64,000 nt of DNA. Source: Desertimonas flava. GTDB taxonomy: Bacteria > Actinomycetota > Acidimicrobiia > Acidimicrobiales > Ilumatobacteraceae. Positions 27,680-35,840 of this stretch are shown here, piece by piece. Each line of letters starts with the position of its first letter. Position 1 is the first letter of the stretch. The position numbers and the translations under genes were made by a program. Location of the stretch: the NCBI RefSeq assembly GCF_003426815.1, contig NZ_QKYK01000002.1:186001-250000 (forward strand), given 5' to 3'. The notes under the pieces were generated by a model. That model searched no databases. It was not told the DNA's origin and saw nothing but the letters and a program-made list of their open reading frames with translations.

Positions 27680-27950
27680 GTTCTGCTGGAGCGAAGAGGC
27701 CGTGCCACGTCGTTCTGGCTCCAGCAGAACGGGGCGGATTGTTCTGCTGGCGCGAGAAGGCTGTGCCCCGTCGTTCTGGCTCCAGAAGAACCGGGCCGGG
27801 TGGTGGGTGCGAGCCTCGGGCGAGGGACGAGGCTGGACCGTCTGCTGGAGCGCAAAGGCCGTGCCACGTCGTTCTCGCGCCAGCAGAACGGGGCCGGTGG
27901 TTCTGTCGGAGCGACAAGGCTGTGGCATGTCGTTGCGGCTGCGGCAGAAC
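27680..27950. repeat. Cluster of four 51-bp palindromic repeats
   Basis: Copies at 27680-27730, 27741-27791, 27839-27889 and 27900-27950, each 51 bp. Ends form an inverted repeat, GTTCTGCTGGAGCG against the complement CTCCAGCAGAAC, around a fairly conserved centre with AAGGCCGTG and CGTTCT. The first and second, and the third and fourth, are separated by exactly 10 bp. This fills the 310-bp gap between the UvrA-like and VOC genes; no gene is seen there. Confidence 0.88.
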
Positions 27951-27963
27951 GGCGGGTCGTGGA

Positions 27964-28374
27964 TCAACCGACCTCGAAGATGCGGATCATGTTGCCGGCA
28001 GGATCGCGGATGGCGGCGTCACGCACACCCCACGGCTGCTCGGTCGGCTCCTGCACGATGTCGACGTCGCCCGCCTGGAGGCGGTCGAACGTCTCGGTGA
28101 GGTTGGGCGTGGCGAGGTTGATCCCGGCGAACGTGCCCTTGGCCATCATCTCGCTGATCACCCGGCGCTCGTCATCGGTGACGCCGGGGTCGGCGGCGGG
28201 CGGCGACAGGACGATGGACGTTTCGGGCTGGTTGGGGGGACCTACCGTCAGCCAGTGCATGCCGTTGTACTCGACGTCGTTGCGCACCTCGAAGCCGAGC
28301 ACGTCGCGGTAGAAGGTGAGGGAGGCTTCATGGTCGTCGTGGGGGAGGAAGGCCTGATGGATCGTGATGTTCAT
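27964..28374 (-). CDS. VOC (glyoxalase/bleomycin-resistance) superfamily protein
   Basis: Protein of 136 residues with the paired beta-alpha-beta-beta-beta modules of the vicinal oxygen chelate fold: MNITIHQAFLPHDDHEASLT, FYRDVLGFEVRNDVEY and WGVRDAAIRDPAGNMIRIFE. Members include metal-dependent lyases, dioxygenases and drug-binding proteins; metal ligands are only partly recognisable (a Glu near the C terminus). The start lies 5 bases after the AraC-type regulator gene, so they form an operon and the regulator may control this gene. Confidence 0.82.
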   Translation of the reverse strand: MNITIHQAFLPHDDHEASLTFYRDVLGFEVRNDVEYNGMHWLTVGPPNQPETSIVLSPPAADPGVTDDERRVISEMMAKGTFAGINLATPNLTETFDRLQAGDVDIVQEPTEQPWGVRDAAIRDPAGNMIRIFEVG

Positions 28375-28379
28375 GTCGG

Positions 28380-28835
28380 TCACCGTACGGGTGCGGTCGG
28401 AACGGTTGCTTCTCGATTCCTGACCGGTCTGGTGACCTGACGGACCACGCACGGGGGCATCCCCTCGGTGGGCCGCGTCGTCGCCGCCTGTCGCCGGTAG
28501 TCGCTCGGTGGGACGCCGACCAGCTCGGTGAAACGGGTGCTGAAGGTGCCGAGCGACGAACAGCCGACGGCGAAGCACACGTCGGTCACGCTCATGTCGC
28601 CGCGCCGCAAGAGCGCCATCGCCCGCTCGATGCGGCGGGTCATCAGATAGCTGTACGGCGACTCGCCGTAGGCCGCTCGGAACTGCCGGCTCAGATGGCC
28701 CGCCGACATGTGCACGCCGCGGGCCAGGGCCTCGACGTCGAGCGGCTCGGCGTACTCGCGATCCATGCGATCCCGGACCTTCCGCAGGCGAGCGAGGTCG
28801 CTCAAGCGTTTCGTGTCGTCGGCCCGCTCCGTCAC
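28380..28835 (-). CDS. AraC family transcriptional regulator
   Basis: DNA-binding protein of 151 residues that consists almost entirely of the AraC-type double helix-turn-helix: LDVEALARGVHMSAGHLSRQ as the first HTH and MSVTDVCFAVGCSSLGTFST followed by RFTELVGVPPSDYR as the second. There is no N-terminal sensory domain, so it may be constitutive or respond through another protein. GTG start (VTERADDTK). The stop lies 5 bases before the VOC gene. This two-gene AraC/VOC unit is common in actinobacteria. Confidence 0.87.
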   Translation of the reverse strand: MTERADDTKRLSDLARLRKVRDRMDREYAEPLDVEALARGVHMSAGHLSRQFRAAYGESPYSYLMTRRIERAMALLRRGDMSVTDVCFAVGCSSLGTFSTRFTELVGVPPSDYRRQAATTRPTEGMPPCVVRQVTRPVRNREATVPTAPVR

Positions 28836-28885
28836 CCGCCCGATCGTACGGGACGCTCCGAGCGACCGCGGCCGCGCCTCGGCCC

Positions 28886-28997
28886 GTTCTGCTGGCGCGC
28901 AAAGGCCGTGGTTGGGGGTTGTCGCGCCAGCAGAAGGCCGGGCCGTGTTCTGGTGGCGCGCAAAGGCCGTGGATGGGTGTCTTCGCGCCAACAGAAC
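28886..28997. repeat. Pair of 51-bp palindromic repeats
   Basis: Two copies (28886-28936 and 28947-28997) of the element also seen at 27680-27950 and 35680-35791, again separated by 10 bp. Arms are GTTCTGCTGGCGCG and CGCGCCAGCAGAA. They sit in the 182-bp gap between the divergently placed araC promoter side and the end of the dihydrolipoamide dehydrogenase gene; no gene is seen there. Confidence 0.87.
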
Positions 28998-29017
28998 GAA
29001 CGAGGCGGCGGGGCGGG

Positions 29018-30415
29018 TCAGGAGTGGAGGCGGTGGCCGAGTGCCGTGAAGACGGCTTCCTGCAGGGCCTCGCCCAGCGTGGGATGTGCCGGCACGACCG
29101 TGGCGAGATCCTCGAGCACGCAGCCCATCTCCAACGCGGTGGCGAAGGTGGTGGCGAACTCGGACACTTCGGCCCCCACGGCCTGGAGACCGACGACGGC
29201 GTGCGTGTCGCGCCGGGCAACCACCCGCACGAAGCCGTCCCGCCGCCCCAGGGTGAGCGCTCGTCCGTTGCCCATGAAGTTCGCCGTGGCGACGATCGCA
29301 TCGATGCCGGCGTCGGTGGCCTGGTCGGGGAGCAGGCCGGCGGTGACGATCTCGGGGTCGGTGTAGCACACCGCAGGGATCACCCGGCCGGCCAACTCCT
29401 CTCCGATTCCGGCGATGCGATCGGCGACCACCTCGCCCTGGGCCATCGCCCGGTGGGCCAGCATCGGCTCGCCGGTGACGTCGCCGATGGCCCACACGCC
29501 GTTCATCGACGTGCGGCCCTCCTCGTCGACCGCGATGTACCGGCCGTCCATCGCCAGGTCCAGCGTCTCGAGGCCGAACCCGGTGGTGACCGGGGAACGG
29601 CCCACGGTGACGAGCACCTTGTCGTACTCGGCCGGGTCGAGCGTGTCGGCCGAGACGCCGAGGCGCACGTCGACGCCGAGATCACGCAGGCGGGCGGCCA
29701 CCGGCTTGGTGAGCTGCTCGTCGTAGAGCGGCAGGATGCGTCCCTCGAGCTCGACGACGGTGACGCCGGTGCCGAGCTTGGCGAACGCCGTGCCCAGCTC
29801 GAGGCCGATGTAGCCGGCGCCGACGATGGCCAGGCGGGACGGCAGCGTGTCGAGGAACAGCGCTTCGGTCGAGCTGATGACCCGCTCGCCGTCGAACGGC
29901 AGGAACGGCAGCTCGGTCGGGCGGGACCCCGTGGCGATCAGGAGGTGCTTGGTCCGCACGGTCTCGACGGACTCGGCGCCGTCGTCACCGGCAGCGGTGA
30001 TCGTGACGGTCTTGCCATCGACGATGTCGGCCCGTCCGGTGATGCTGCGCACGCCGGCTCGCTTCACGAGCGAGGCCACGCCGCCGGTGAGTCGTTGGAC
30101 GACGCCGCGCACGGTGGCGGTGGTGTCGGCCATGTCGGCGGTGGCCGTCGACGAGGTGAGCCCGTAGCGACCACCCTTCACCGCCGCGCTGACGATGGCG
30201 AAGTCGTTGGCCTCGTGGATCAGCGCCTTCGACGGGATGCAGCCGACGTTGAGGCACGTGCCGCCGAGCGCGCCGGGCTTGCTGCCCCCCGGGCCGGCGT
30301 CGACGAGGACGGTGTCGAGGCCGTGCTGGGCGAGGCGGATGGCGGCGACATAGCCGCCCGGCCCACCGCCGATCACCAGCGCCTCACACGTCGAGTACGG
30401 CTCCGCAGTGCTCAC
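29018..30415 (-). CDS. lpdV: Dihydrolipoamide dehydrogenase (E3) of the branched-chain complex
   Basis: FAD-dependent oxidoreductase of 465 residues that reoxidises the lipoyl group of the E2 subunit with NAD+. The FAD motif is VIGGGPGGYVAAIRLAQ, the redox disulfide is GGTCLNVGCIPSKAL (Cys54 and Cys59), and the NAD-binding segment is AIVGAGYIGLELGTAFAKLG. The FAD-proximal ATG-motif is GVWAIGDVTGEPMLAH. The active-site His-Glu pair is in VVPAHPTLGEALQE near the C terminus. The GTG at 30415 has GGAGGG 7 bases upstream. It is 124 bp downstream of the E2 gene on the same strand, an E1a-E1b-E2-E3 order as in Pseudomonas bkd. Confidence 0.93.
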   Translation of the reverse strand: MSTAEPYSTCEALVIGGGPGGYVAAIRLAQHGLDTVLVDAGPGGSKPGALGGTCLNVGCIPSKALIHEANDFAIVSAAVKGGRYGLTSSTATADMADTTATVRGVVQRLTGGVASLVKRAGVRSITGRADIVDGKTVTITAAGDDGAESVETVRTKHLLIATGSRPTELPFLPFDGERVISSTEALFLDTLPSRLAIVGAGYIGLELGTAFAKLGTGVTVVELEGRILPLYDEQLTKPVAARLRDLGVDVRLGVSADTLDPAEYDKVLVTVGRSPVTTGFGLETLDLAMDGRYIAVDEEGRTSMNGVWAIGDVTGEPMLAHRAMAQGEVVADRIAGIGEELAGRVIPAVCYTDPEIVTAGLLPDQATDAGIDAIVATANFMGNGRALTLGRRDGFVRVVARRDTHAVVGLQAVGAEVSEFATTFATALEMGCVLEDLATVVPAHPTLGEALQEAVFTALGHRLHS

Positions 30416-30461
30416 CGTCGTGCCCTCCACGATCTGGGGCTGGATCGTGCCATTCTCGCTT

Positions 30462-30504
30462 CTGGGCGCGGATCGTGACGCTGAGCGTCACGGATCGCGC
30501 CCAG
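30462..30504. terminator. Hairpin between E2 and E3 genes
   Basis: Near-perfect 20-bp arms around a TGA loop: CTGGGCGCGGATCGTGACGC (30462-30481) and its near complement (30485-30504). It could attenuate transcription from bkdB into lpdV or be an RNA-stability element. Confidence 0.5.
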
Positions 30505-30539
30505 ATCGGGGCCCAGCCCACGGTCACTGTCGGTTGGGG

Positions 30540-32015
30540 TCATCGGGGTCCGATCAGCAGCGGAGCGGGAGACTCGAGGCGTCGCCGGATGACCTGCACG
30601 AACTGTGCGGCATCCCAGCCGTCGACGATGCGATGGTCGAAGCTCGACGACAGGTTCATCATCTGGCGAGGCACGAACGGCCCAGCCTCGGCGCCTGCGC
30701 CTGTCGACCCGTCCCACATGGGGCGGGTCTGCAGCTTGTTGACCCCGACGATGGCGACCTCCGGGTGGTTGATGATCGGCGTCGTGGCAAGCCCGCCGAG
30801 CGCGCCGAGCGACGTGATCGTGATCGTCGAGCCGCTCAGCTCGGCGGACGTCGCCGAGCCGTCGCGGGCCGCCGTGGCGAGGCGCTCGATCTCGGCGGCG
30901 ATCTGGAACAGGTCGAGCGTCTCGGCGTGGCGCAGGACCGGCACGAGCAGCCCGTTGTCGGTCTGCGTGGCGATGCCGACGTGCACGCCGTGGTGCACCC
31001 GCAGTGTGCCCGTGCCATCGGCCATGCCGTCTGCCGTGCCGTTGCCGGCGCTGTCGTCGAAGTGGGCGTTGAACGTCGGGTGCTCGCGAACCGCCTCGAC
31101 GATCGCCCCCACGAGGAACGGCAGCACCGTCAGTCGGGGACGGCCGGCCGTGGCGGCCTCGGCGTTGAGCGACTCCCGCAACTGCTGGAGGAGCGTGAGG
31201 TCGACCTCGTCGACGTAGCTGATGTGGGGGATGCGGTTGGCCTGGGCCATGCGCTGGGCGATGCGCTTGCGCAGACCGATCAGCTTGATGTCGTCGACGG
31301 TGTCGTCGGCGACCACGGTGGCGCTCCCGGATGTGACGGCCCGACCGATCGTGGTGTCGGCGGCGTAGCGGTCGAGATCGTCGTGGGTGACCCGCCCACC
31401 AGGGCCGGTGCCAGGTACGAAGCGCAGGTCGATGCCGGCGGTCCGGGCGCGCAGGCGCACGGCCGGGGCGGCCTGCGGGCGCGCGGTGACATCGTGGAGC
31501 GGGCGCCCTGCGGAGAGCGCTGCATCCCCAGGCACGCCCGACGAGCGGGTGGTCGGCGCCTGGGTCGAGCGGGGCGGTGCGCTCGCCGATCGTGACGGCG
31601 CAGCGGGCGTCGGCGCCGCGCTCGGCGCCGACGTCGACGCTCCCGAATCGGGCGTCGCTGTGCCCTCGGCATCGGAGTCGTTGGCCGCCTCCGTGGCGGC
31701 GGGCTCCGTGGTGGTGGGTGCCGTCGTCGATGGCTCCGGGGCGGCGGTGTCGCCGTTCGCCGATCCGGCGCCGGCGTCTGTCGCGATGCGAACCAGCTCG
31801 CTGCCCACCGCGAGCACGTCGCCGGGTTCGCCGGCCCGCCACGTGACCGTGCCGGCCACGGGGGCGGGGATCTCCACGGTCGCCTTGTCGGTCATCACGT
31901 CGGCGAGCGTCTGATCGGCGGTGACGACGTCGCCCACCGACACGTGCCATTCCACGAGCTCGGCCTCGGCCACGCCTTCGCCGACATCGGGCACCTTCAC
32001 CACCCGCTCGCTCAC
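30540..32015 (-). CDS. bkdB: Branched-chain 2-oxoacid dehydrogenase E2, dihydrolipoyl acyltransferase
   Basis: Core acyltransferase of 491 residues. The lipoyl domain (1-75) has the modified Lys in VMTDKATVEIP (Lys44). An Ala/Thr/Ser/Pro-rich linker follows. The peripheral subunit-binding domain, VRLRARTAGIDLRFVPGTG followed by PGGRVTHDD, comes next. The C-terminal catalytic domain ends with SSFDHRIVDGWDAAQF, the DHRxxDG motif. The GTG at 32015 is chosen (VSERVVKVPDVGEG aligns with family N termini); the upstream ATG at 32045 lies inside a palindromic repeat. It is in one operon with bkdA1 and bkdA2. Confidence 0.92.
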   Translation of the reverse strand: MSERVVKVPDVGEGVAEAELVEWHVSVGDVVTADQTLADVMTDKATVEIPAPVAGTVTWRAGEPGDVLAVGSELVRIATDAGAGSANGDTAAPEPSTTAPTTTEPAATEAANDSDAEGTATPDSGASTSAPSAAPTPAAPSRSASAPPRSTQAPTTRSSGVPGDAALSAGRPLHDVTARPQAAPAVRLRARTAGIDLRFVPGTGPGGRVTHDDLDRYAADTTIGRAVTSGSATVVADDTVDDIKLIGLRKRIAQRMAQANRIPHISYVDEVDLTLLQQLRESLNAEAATAGRPRLTVLPFLVGAIVEAVREHPTFNAHFDDSAGNGTADGMADGTGTLRVHHGVHVGIATQTDNGLLVPVLRHAETLDLFQIAAEIERLATAARDGSATSAELSGSTITITSLGALGGLATTPIINHPEVAIVGVNKLQTRPMWDGSTGAGAEAGPFVPRQMMNLSSSFDHRIVDGWDAAQFVQVIRRRLESPAPLLIGPR

Positions 32016-32042
32016 GACACCCCCCACGGCGCACCGTTCGTC

Positions 32043-32107
32043 CATCCGAGTACGGAAGGTCCCGTTTCCGGCCCTTCCATACTCGGGCGACGTCCAGTAC
32101 TCGGATG
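32043..32107. repeat. 65-bp dyad repeat between E2 and E1 beta genes
   Basis: Element with terminal inverted arms CATCCGAGTAC and GTACTCGGATG and internal GGAAGG/ACTCGGG blocks, 65 bp long. A second copy of the same length and same arms lies at 33187-33251. Confidence 0.85.
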
Positions 32108-32142
32108 AGAGACCTGGGGTGCCGCGAACGGGGAGGGGGTCG

Positions 32143-33156
32143 TCATGCCGACATCACCGACTTCAGCGCCGCACCGACCCGCTCGGGGCCGGGGAAGTAC
32201 GCCCACTCCTGGGCGTGGGGATAGGGCGTGTCCCAACCGGCGACGCGCACGACGGGGGCTTCGAGGGAGTAGAACGCGTGCTCCTGCACGAGCGCGGCGA
32301 GCTCGGCGCCGAAGCCCGACGTGAGCGTGGCCTCGTGGAGGACGACGCATCGCCCCGTCTTCTGCACCGAGGCGACGATCGTGTCGAGGTCGAGCGGGAT
32401 CAGCGACCGCAGATCGATCACCTCGGCGTCGATGCCCGTCTCGTCGGCGGCGGCCTCGGCGACGAAGACGGTGGTGCCGTACGTGACCACGGTGACGTCG
32501 GTACCCGGGCGATGGATGCGGGCCTCGCCGAGCGGCACGGTGTAGTGACCGTCGGGGACGTCGCCCAGCGGATGCTTGGACCAGGGCACGATCGGCCGAT
32601 CGTGGTGGCCGTCGAACGGGCCGTTGTAGAGGCGCTTGGGCTCGAAGATGATCACCGGGTCGTCGTCTTCGATCGCCGCGATCAGCAGACCCTTGGCGTC
32701 GTAGGGGTTGGACGGCACCACCGTCTTCAGCCCGGCGACGTGGGTGAACAGGGCTTCGGGGCTCTGCGAGTGGGTCTGGCCGCCGAAGATGCCGCCACCG
32801 CTCGGCATGCGGATGACCAGCGGCGCCGTGAAGTCGCCGGCGGACCGGTGGCGCAGGCGGGCGGCCTCGGAGACGATCTGGTCGTAGCCGGGATACACGT
32901 AGTCGGCGAACTGGATCTCGACGCACGGCCGCAGGCCGTACGCCGCCATGCCGATCGCCGCCCCGACGATGCCCGACTCGTTGATGGGGGCGTCGAAGCA
33001 GCGGTGCTTGCCGAAGCGCTCCTGCAGGCCGGCGGTGCAACGGAACACGCCGCCGAAGTACCCGACGTCCTCGCCGAACACCACCACCCGGTCGTCCCGT
33101 TCCATCGCCACGGCGTGGCCGTCACGGATCGCCTCGATCATCGTGCGCGACGTCAT
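32143..33156 (-). CDS. bkdA2: Branched-chain 2-oxoacid dehydrogenase E1 beta subunit
   Basis: Transketolase-like subunit of 337 residues that forms the thiamine-diphosphate-dependent decarboxylase with BkdA1. Family motifs are VVVFGEDVGYFGGVFRCTAG near residue 25, with the catalytic Glu, FDAPINESGIVGAAIGMA, VEIQFADYVYPGYDQI, and the C-terminal transketolase domain with GTTVFVAEAA and VVLHEATLTSGFGAEL. The start at 33156 has GGGGAGG nearby on this strand; the earlier ATG at 33189 is part of the 65-bp repeat. Sequence style resembles Pseudomonas BkdA2 more than pyruvate dehydrogenase beta. Confidence 0.92.
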   Translation of the reverse strand: MTSRTMIEAIRDGHAVAMERDDRVVVFGEDVGYFGGVFRCTAGLQERFGKHRCFDAPINESGIVGAAIGMAAYGLRPCVEIQFADYVYPGYDQIVSEAARLRHRSAGDFTAPLVIRMPSGGGIFGGQTHSQSPEALFTHVAGLKTVVPSNPYDAKGLLIAAIEDDDPVIIFEPKRLYNGPFDGHHDRPIVPWSKHPLGDVPDGHYTVPLGEARIHRPGTDVTVVTYGTTVFVAEAAADETGIDAEVIDLRSLIPLDLDTIVASVQKTGRCVVLHEATLTSGFGAELAALVQEHAFYSLEAPVVRVAGWDTPYPHAQEWAYFPGPERVGAALKSVMSA

Positions 33157-33186
33157 CGACCCGCCTCCCCGGGGCAGACGCCTGCC

Positions 33187-33251
33187 CATCCGAGTACGGA
33201 AGGGCCCAATCCGGGGCGCTCGGTACTCGGGTGACGTTCAGTACTCGGATG
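33187..33251. repeat. 65-bp dyad repeat between E1 beta and E1 alpha genes
   Basis: Second copy of the element at 32043-32107, same length and same CATCCGAGTAC/GTACTCGGATG arms, with a diverged centre. It occupies most of the gap upstream of bkdA2. Confidence 0.85.
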
Positions 33252-33274
33252 AGAGAGCGGGGTGGCGCACATGG

Positions 33275-34588
33275 TCAGTACCCGAGCTGCTGGCGTTGGC
33301 GGCGGATGTGGGGCGGGGCGACGGCGTAGAGGTCGTCGAAGATGTCGGCCGGCGACGCGGCGTCGTCGGAGCGCAGCGTGCCGTAGGACTCGGCGGTGGC
33401 CTCGGCCTCACGCACGGCCGTCTCGGCGGCCTCGACGGCGGCGGCGTGACGTTCCGCGTCCCACGCCCCGATGCGCACGAGGTGCCGGCACAGGCGGTCG
33501 ATCGGGTCGCCGAGGGGCCAGGCCGCCGCCTCCCCGGCGGGTCGATACGCCGACGGATCGTCCGACGTCGAGTGGGCGCCGGCGCGGTACGTGACCCACT
33601 CGATCAGCGTCGGGCCGTGGCCGGCCCGGGCGCGGTCGACGGCCCACTTCGACACGGCGTGCACGGCGAGGTAGTCGTTGCCGTCGACACGCAGCGACGG
33701 AATGCCGAACCCGAGTCCCTTGGCGGCGAACGTGGCGACCTCGCCGCGGGCCATGCCCTGGAAGGTCGAGATCGCCCACTGGTTGTTGACGATGTTCAGC
33801 ACGACCGGCGCCTGATAGGTGGATGCGAACACGAGGCCGGCGTGGAAGTCGGACTCGGCGGTGGCCCCGTCGCCGATCCACGCAGAGGCCACCTTGTCGT
33901 CACCCCGGATCGCCGACGCCATCGCCCAGCCGACGGCCTGGATGTACTGCGTGGCGAGGTTGCCCGAGAGCGTGAAGAAGCCGTGCTCCTTCGAGGAGTA
34001 CATCACGGGCAGCTGGTGACCCTTCATCGGGTCGTGACGGTTCGAGTAGATCTGGTTGATCATCGTCACCAGCGGATAGTCGTCGGCGATCAGCAGACCC
34101 TGTTGGCGGTACGTCGGGAAGTTCATGTCCCCGGGGGAGAGGGCCTTGCGATGCGCGCAGGCGATCGCCTCCTCGCCGAGCGACTGCATGTAGAACGACG
34201 TCTTGCCCTGGCGTTGCGAGCGCAGCATGCGGGCGTCGAACGCTCGCACCAGGAGCATGTCCTCGAGCCCCTCGATCAGCTGCTCCGGCGTCAGCGAGCC
34301 GGCCCACGGGCCGACGGCGTTGCCCTCGTCGTCGAGGACGCGGATGAGGCTGAACGACATCTTGCGGATCGGCCAGCCCTCGACATCGATCGGCGGCCGC
34401 TCGGCGCCACCCGGTTCGGCCGGGTAGCCCTCGATGGCGAGATCGTCGAACTTCAACGCCTCGCCGTGGCGCGTGCCGGGTTCGGGGACGTTGAGCCGGG
34501 GGGTGCGGGCGCCGGTGTTCGACGCCGGGTTCCCCGGCGCTGGGCTGTCCGGCGCTGGGCTGTCCGGTGTCCCCACAGGGCCGCTCAT
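33275..34588 (-). CDS. bkdA1: Branched-chain 2-oxoacid dehydrogenase E1 alpha subunit
   Basis: Thiamine-diphosphate enzyme of 437 residues that decarboxylates the 2-oxoacids of Val, Leu and Ile and passes the acyl group to E2. A Pro-rich N-terminal extension (about 1-45) precedes the domain. The thiamine-binding motif is WIGDGATAESDFHAG to VLNIVNNQWAIS (GDG...NN), and the phosphorylation-loop region is YRAGAHSTSDDPSAY. SFYMQSLGEEAIACAHR and MYSSKEHGFFTLSGNLATQ match the Pseudomonas BkdA1 pattern closely, arguing for the branched-chain rather than pyruvate enzyme. First gene of the operon, divergent from an Lrp-type regulator. Confidence 0.93.
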   Translation of the reverse strand: MSGPVGTPDSPAPDSPAPGNPASNTGARTPRLNVPEPGTRHGEALKFDDLAIEGYPAEPGGAERPPIDVEGWPIRKMSFSLIRVLDDEGNAVGPWAGSLTPEQLIEGLEDMLLVRAFDARMLRSQRQGKTSFYMQSLGEEAIACAHRKALSPGDMNFPTYRQQGLLIADDYPLVTMINQIYSNRHDPMKGHQLPVMYSSKEHGFFTLSGNLATQYIQAVGWAMASAIRGDDKVASAWIGDGATAESDFHAGLVFASTYQAPVVLNIVNNQWAISTFQGMARGEVATFAAKGLGFGIPSLRVDGNDYLAVHAVSKWAVDRARAGHGPTLIEWVTYRAGAHSTSDDPSAYRPAGEAAAWPLGDPIDRLCRHLVRIGAWDAERHAAAVEAAETAVREAEATAESYGTLRSDDAASPADIFDDLYAVAPPHIRRQRQQLGY

Positions 34589-34647
34589 CGTTCGGAGCTT
34601 GGCAAAGATGCGGCAGGACGTCAACTCATCCGGATAGATTTCGGAGA
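34589..34647. promoter_or_regulatory. Divergent bkd/lrp promoter region
   Basis: The 59-bp space between bkdA1 and the Lrp-type gene is unusually AT-rich for this genome, with segments such as CCGGATAGATTTCGG and, just inside the regulator gene, CCGAATATTTC. Lrp proteins bind such AT-rich, loosely palindromic sites. By analogy with BkdR the regulator probably binds here. No certain -10/-35 pair is called. Confidence 0.5.
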
Positions 34648-35133
34648 ATGGTTGGACGTCCGAATATTTCACCGGCCGATCGCCAGATTCTATTGCAACT
34701 CCAGTCGAATGCGCGGCAGACCAACAAGGCCTTGGCGGAGGCCGCGGGACTCGCCCAGTCCACCACACTCGACCGGGTCCGCGAGCTCGAACGGCGCGGC
34801 GTGGTCACCGGCTACCACGCCGACGTGTCGCTCGCCGCGTTGGGGCGGGACCTCCAAGCCATGGTGACGCTGCGGCTGCACCCGAAGACCGCCGACGGCA
34901 TCGACCGTCTCGTCGCCAGCCTCGAGGCGTTGCCGGAGGTCCTCGGCGTCTACCTCCTGTCGGGCGCCGACGACGTCCTCGTCCACCTCGGCGTGGCCGA
35001 CGCCGACCATCTCCGTTCGGTCGTGCTGGCCAAGATCGCCGGCCTCGAAGGCGTCGCCGACGAGCGCACGTCGATCGTCTTCGAGCACCGCCGCCGCACG
35101 GTCGTCGACGTCCTCCCCGACGACGGCGCCTGA
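34648..35133 (+). CDS. bkdR: Lrp/AsnC family regulator, probable bkd activator
   Basis: Regulator of 161 residues. The N-terminal winged HTH is ISPADRQILLQLQSNARQTN followed by KALAEAAGLAQSTTLDRVRE. The C-terminal RAM/ligand-binding domain is LQAMVTLRLHPKTADGIDRL with VYLLSGADDVLVHLGV. In Pseudomonas an Lrp homolog (BkdR) activates the bkd operon in response to branched-chain amino acids. The divergent placement next to bkdA1 supports the same role here, by inference. The ATG at 34648 has only a weak, close ribosome-binding site (GGAGA). Confidence 0.85.
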   Translation: MVGRPNISPADRQILLQLQSNARQTNKALAEAAGLAQSTTLDRVRELERRGVVTGYHADVSLAALGRDLQAMVTLRLHPKTADGIDRLVASLEALPEVLGVYLLSGADDVLVHLGVADADHLRSVVLAKIAGLEGVADERTSIVFEHRRRTVVDVLPDDGA

Positions 35134-35229
35134 GCCGTCGGACGCGAGCCGGGCGATGTCCACGCCGGACACCGGACGCACTCCGTCGCGACGAGATCTC
35201 GCGGCCCGCAGGCACGCTAGAACTGGCTG

Positions 35230-35670
35230 ATGCAGACCGACCCGATCATCGACGTCATCGCCCGCTGGCACGGGTTCATCAGCGGGGAGACGCCGGGGGC
35301 GCTCGAGGATCTGCTCGCCGACGACGTGGTGTTCTACTCGCCGATCGTCTACACACCCCAGCAGGGCAAGGCGGTGACGACGATGTATCTCACGGCCGCC
35401 GGTGCGACGCTCGGAGGCAACGACGCCGCCGACGGGAATGGACACGGCGCGGGGAAGTTCCACTACACCAAGCAGGTCCTGGCCGGCGACACCGCCGTGC
35501 TCGAGTTCGAGTCGTCGATCGAGGGCAAGTACCTCAACGGTGTCGACATCATCCGCTGCAACCCGGATGGTCAGATCGTCGAGTTCCGCGTGATGATCCG
35601 GCCCCTCCAGGCCATCAACGCCGTCCATGCCCAGATGAAGGCCGCGCTGGAGGCGATGCAGGCCGGCTGA
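35230..35670 (+). CDS. NTF2-like (SnoaL-type) domain protein
   Basis: Protein of 146 residues with a cone-shaped NTF2-like fold: IIDVIARWHGFISGETPGAL near the N terminus, LLADDVVFYSPIV, GKFHYTKQVLAGDTAVLEFE, and EFRVMIRPLQAINAVHAQMK. Members include polyketide cyclases, isomerases and many uncharacterised proteins. No catalytic pair can be assigned. It is followed by two 51-bp repeats. Confidence 0.75.
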   Translation: MQTDPIIDVIARWHGFISGETPGALEDLLADDVVFYSPIVYTPQQGKAVTTMYLTAAGATLGGNDAADGNGHGAGKFHYTKQVLAGDTAVLEFESSIEGKYLNGVDIIRCNPDGQIVEFRVMIRPLQAINAVHAQMKAALEAMQAG

Positions 35671-35679
35671 CGACCGGGA

Positions 35680-35791
35680 GTTCTGCCGGCGCGAAGACGC
35701 CGTCGCACGGTCTTTCGGCTCACCCAGAACCAGCGCCGCTGCTCTGGTGGCGCGAAAAGGCCCTCACACGGCGTTTCTGCTCCGGCAGAAT
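35680..35791. repeat. Pair of 51-bp palindromic repeats upstream of mdh
   Basis: Copies at 35680-35730 and 35741-35791 with arms GTTCTGCCGGCGCG and CTCCGGCAGAA; they are more diverged than the copies at 27.7 and 28.9 kb. Spacing is again 10 bp. They fill most of the 170-bp gap before mdh; no other element is seen. Confidence 0.82.
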
Positions 35792-35840
35792 GGATGCACC
35801 GGCTTCGTGACGGCGGAGCGTGGCCCGTAACCTTCGGCTC

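Noticed and set aside
27680-27950. CRISPR array
   Set aside because: Repeats are 51-bp dyads with either 10-bp or 47-bp gaps, not regular unique spacers of equal length, and no cas genes are present.
32043-33189. Alternative ATG starts for bkdB (32045) and bkdA2 (33189)
   Set aside because: Both ATGs are part of the 65-bp repeat arms and the extensions do not align with the families; downstream starts with better ribosome-binding sites were used.
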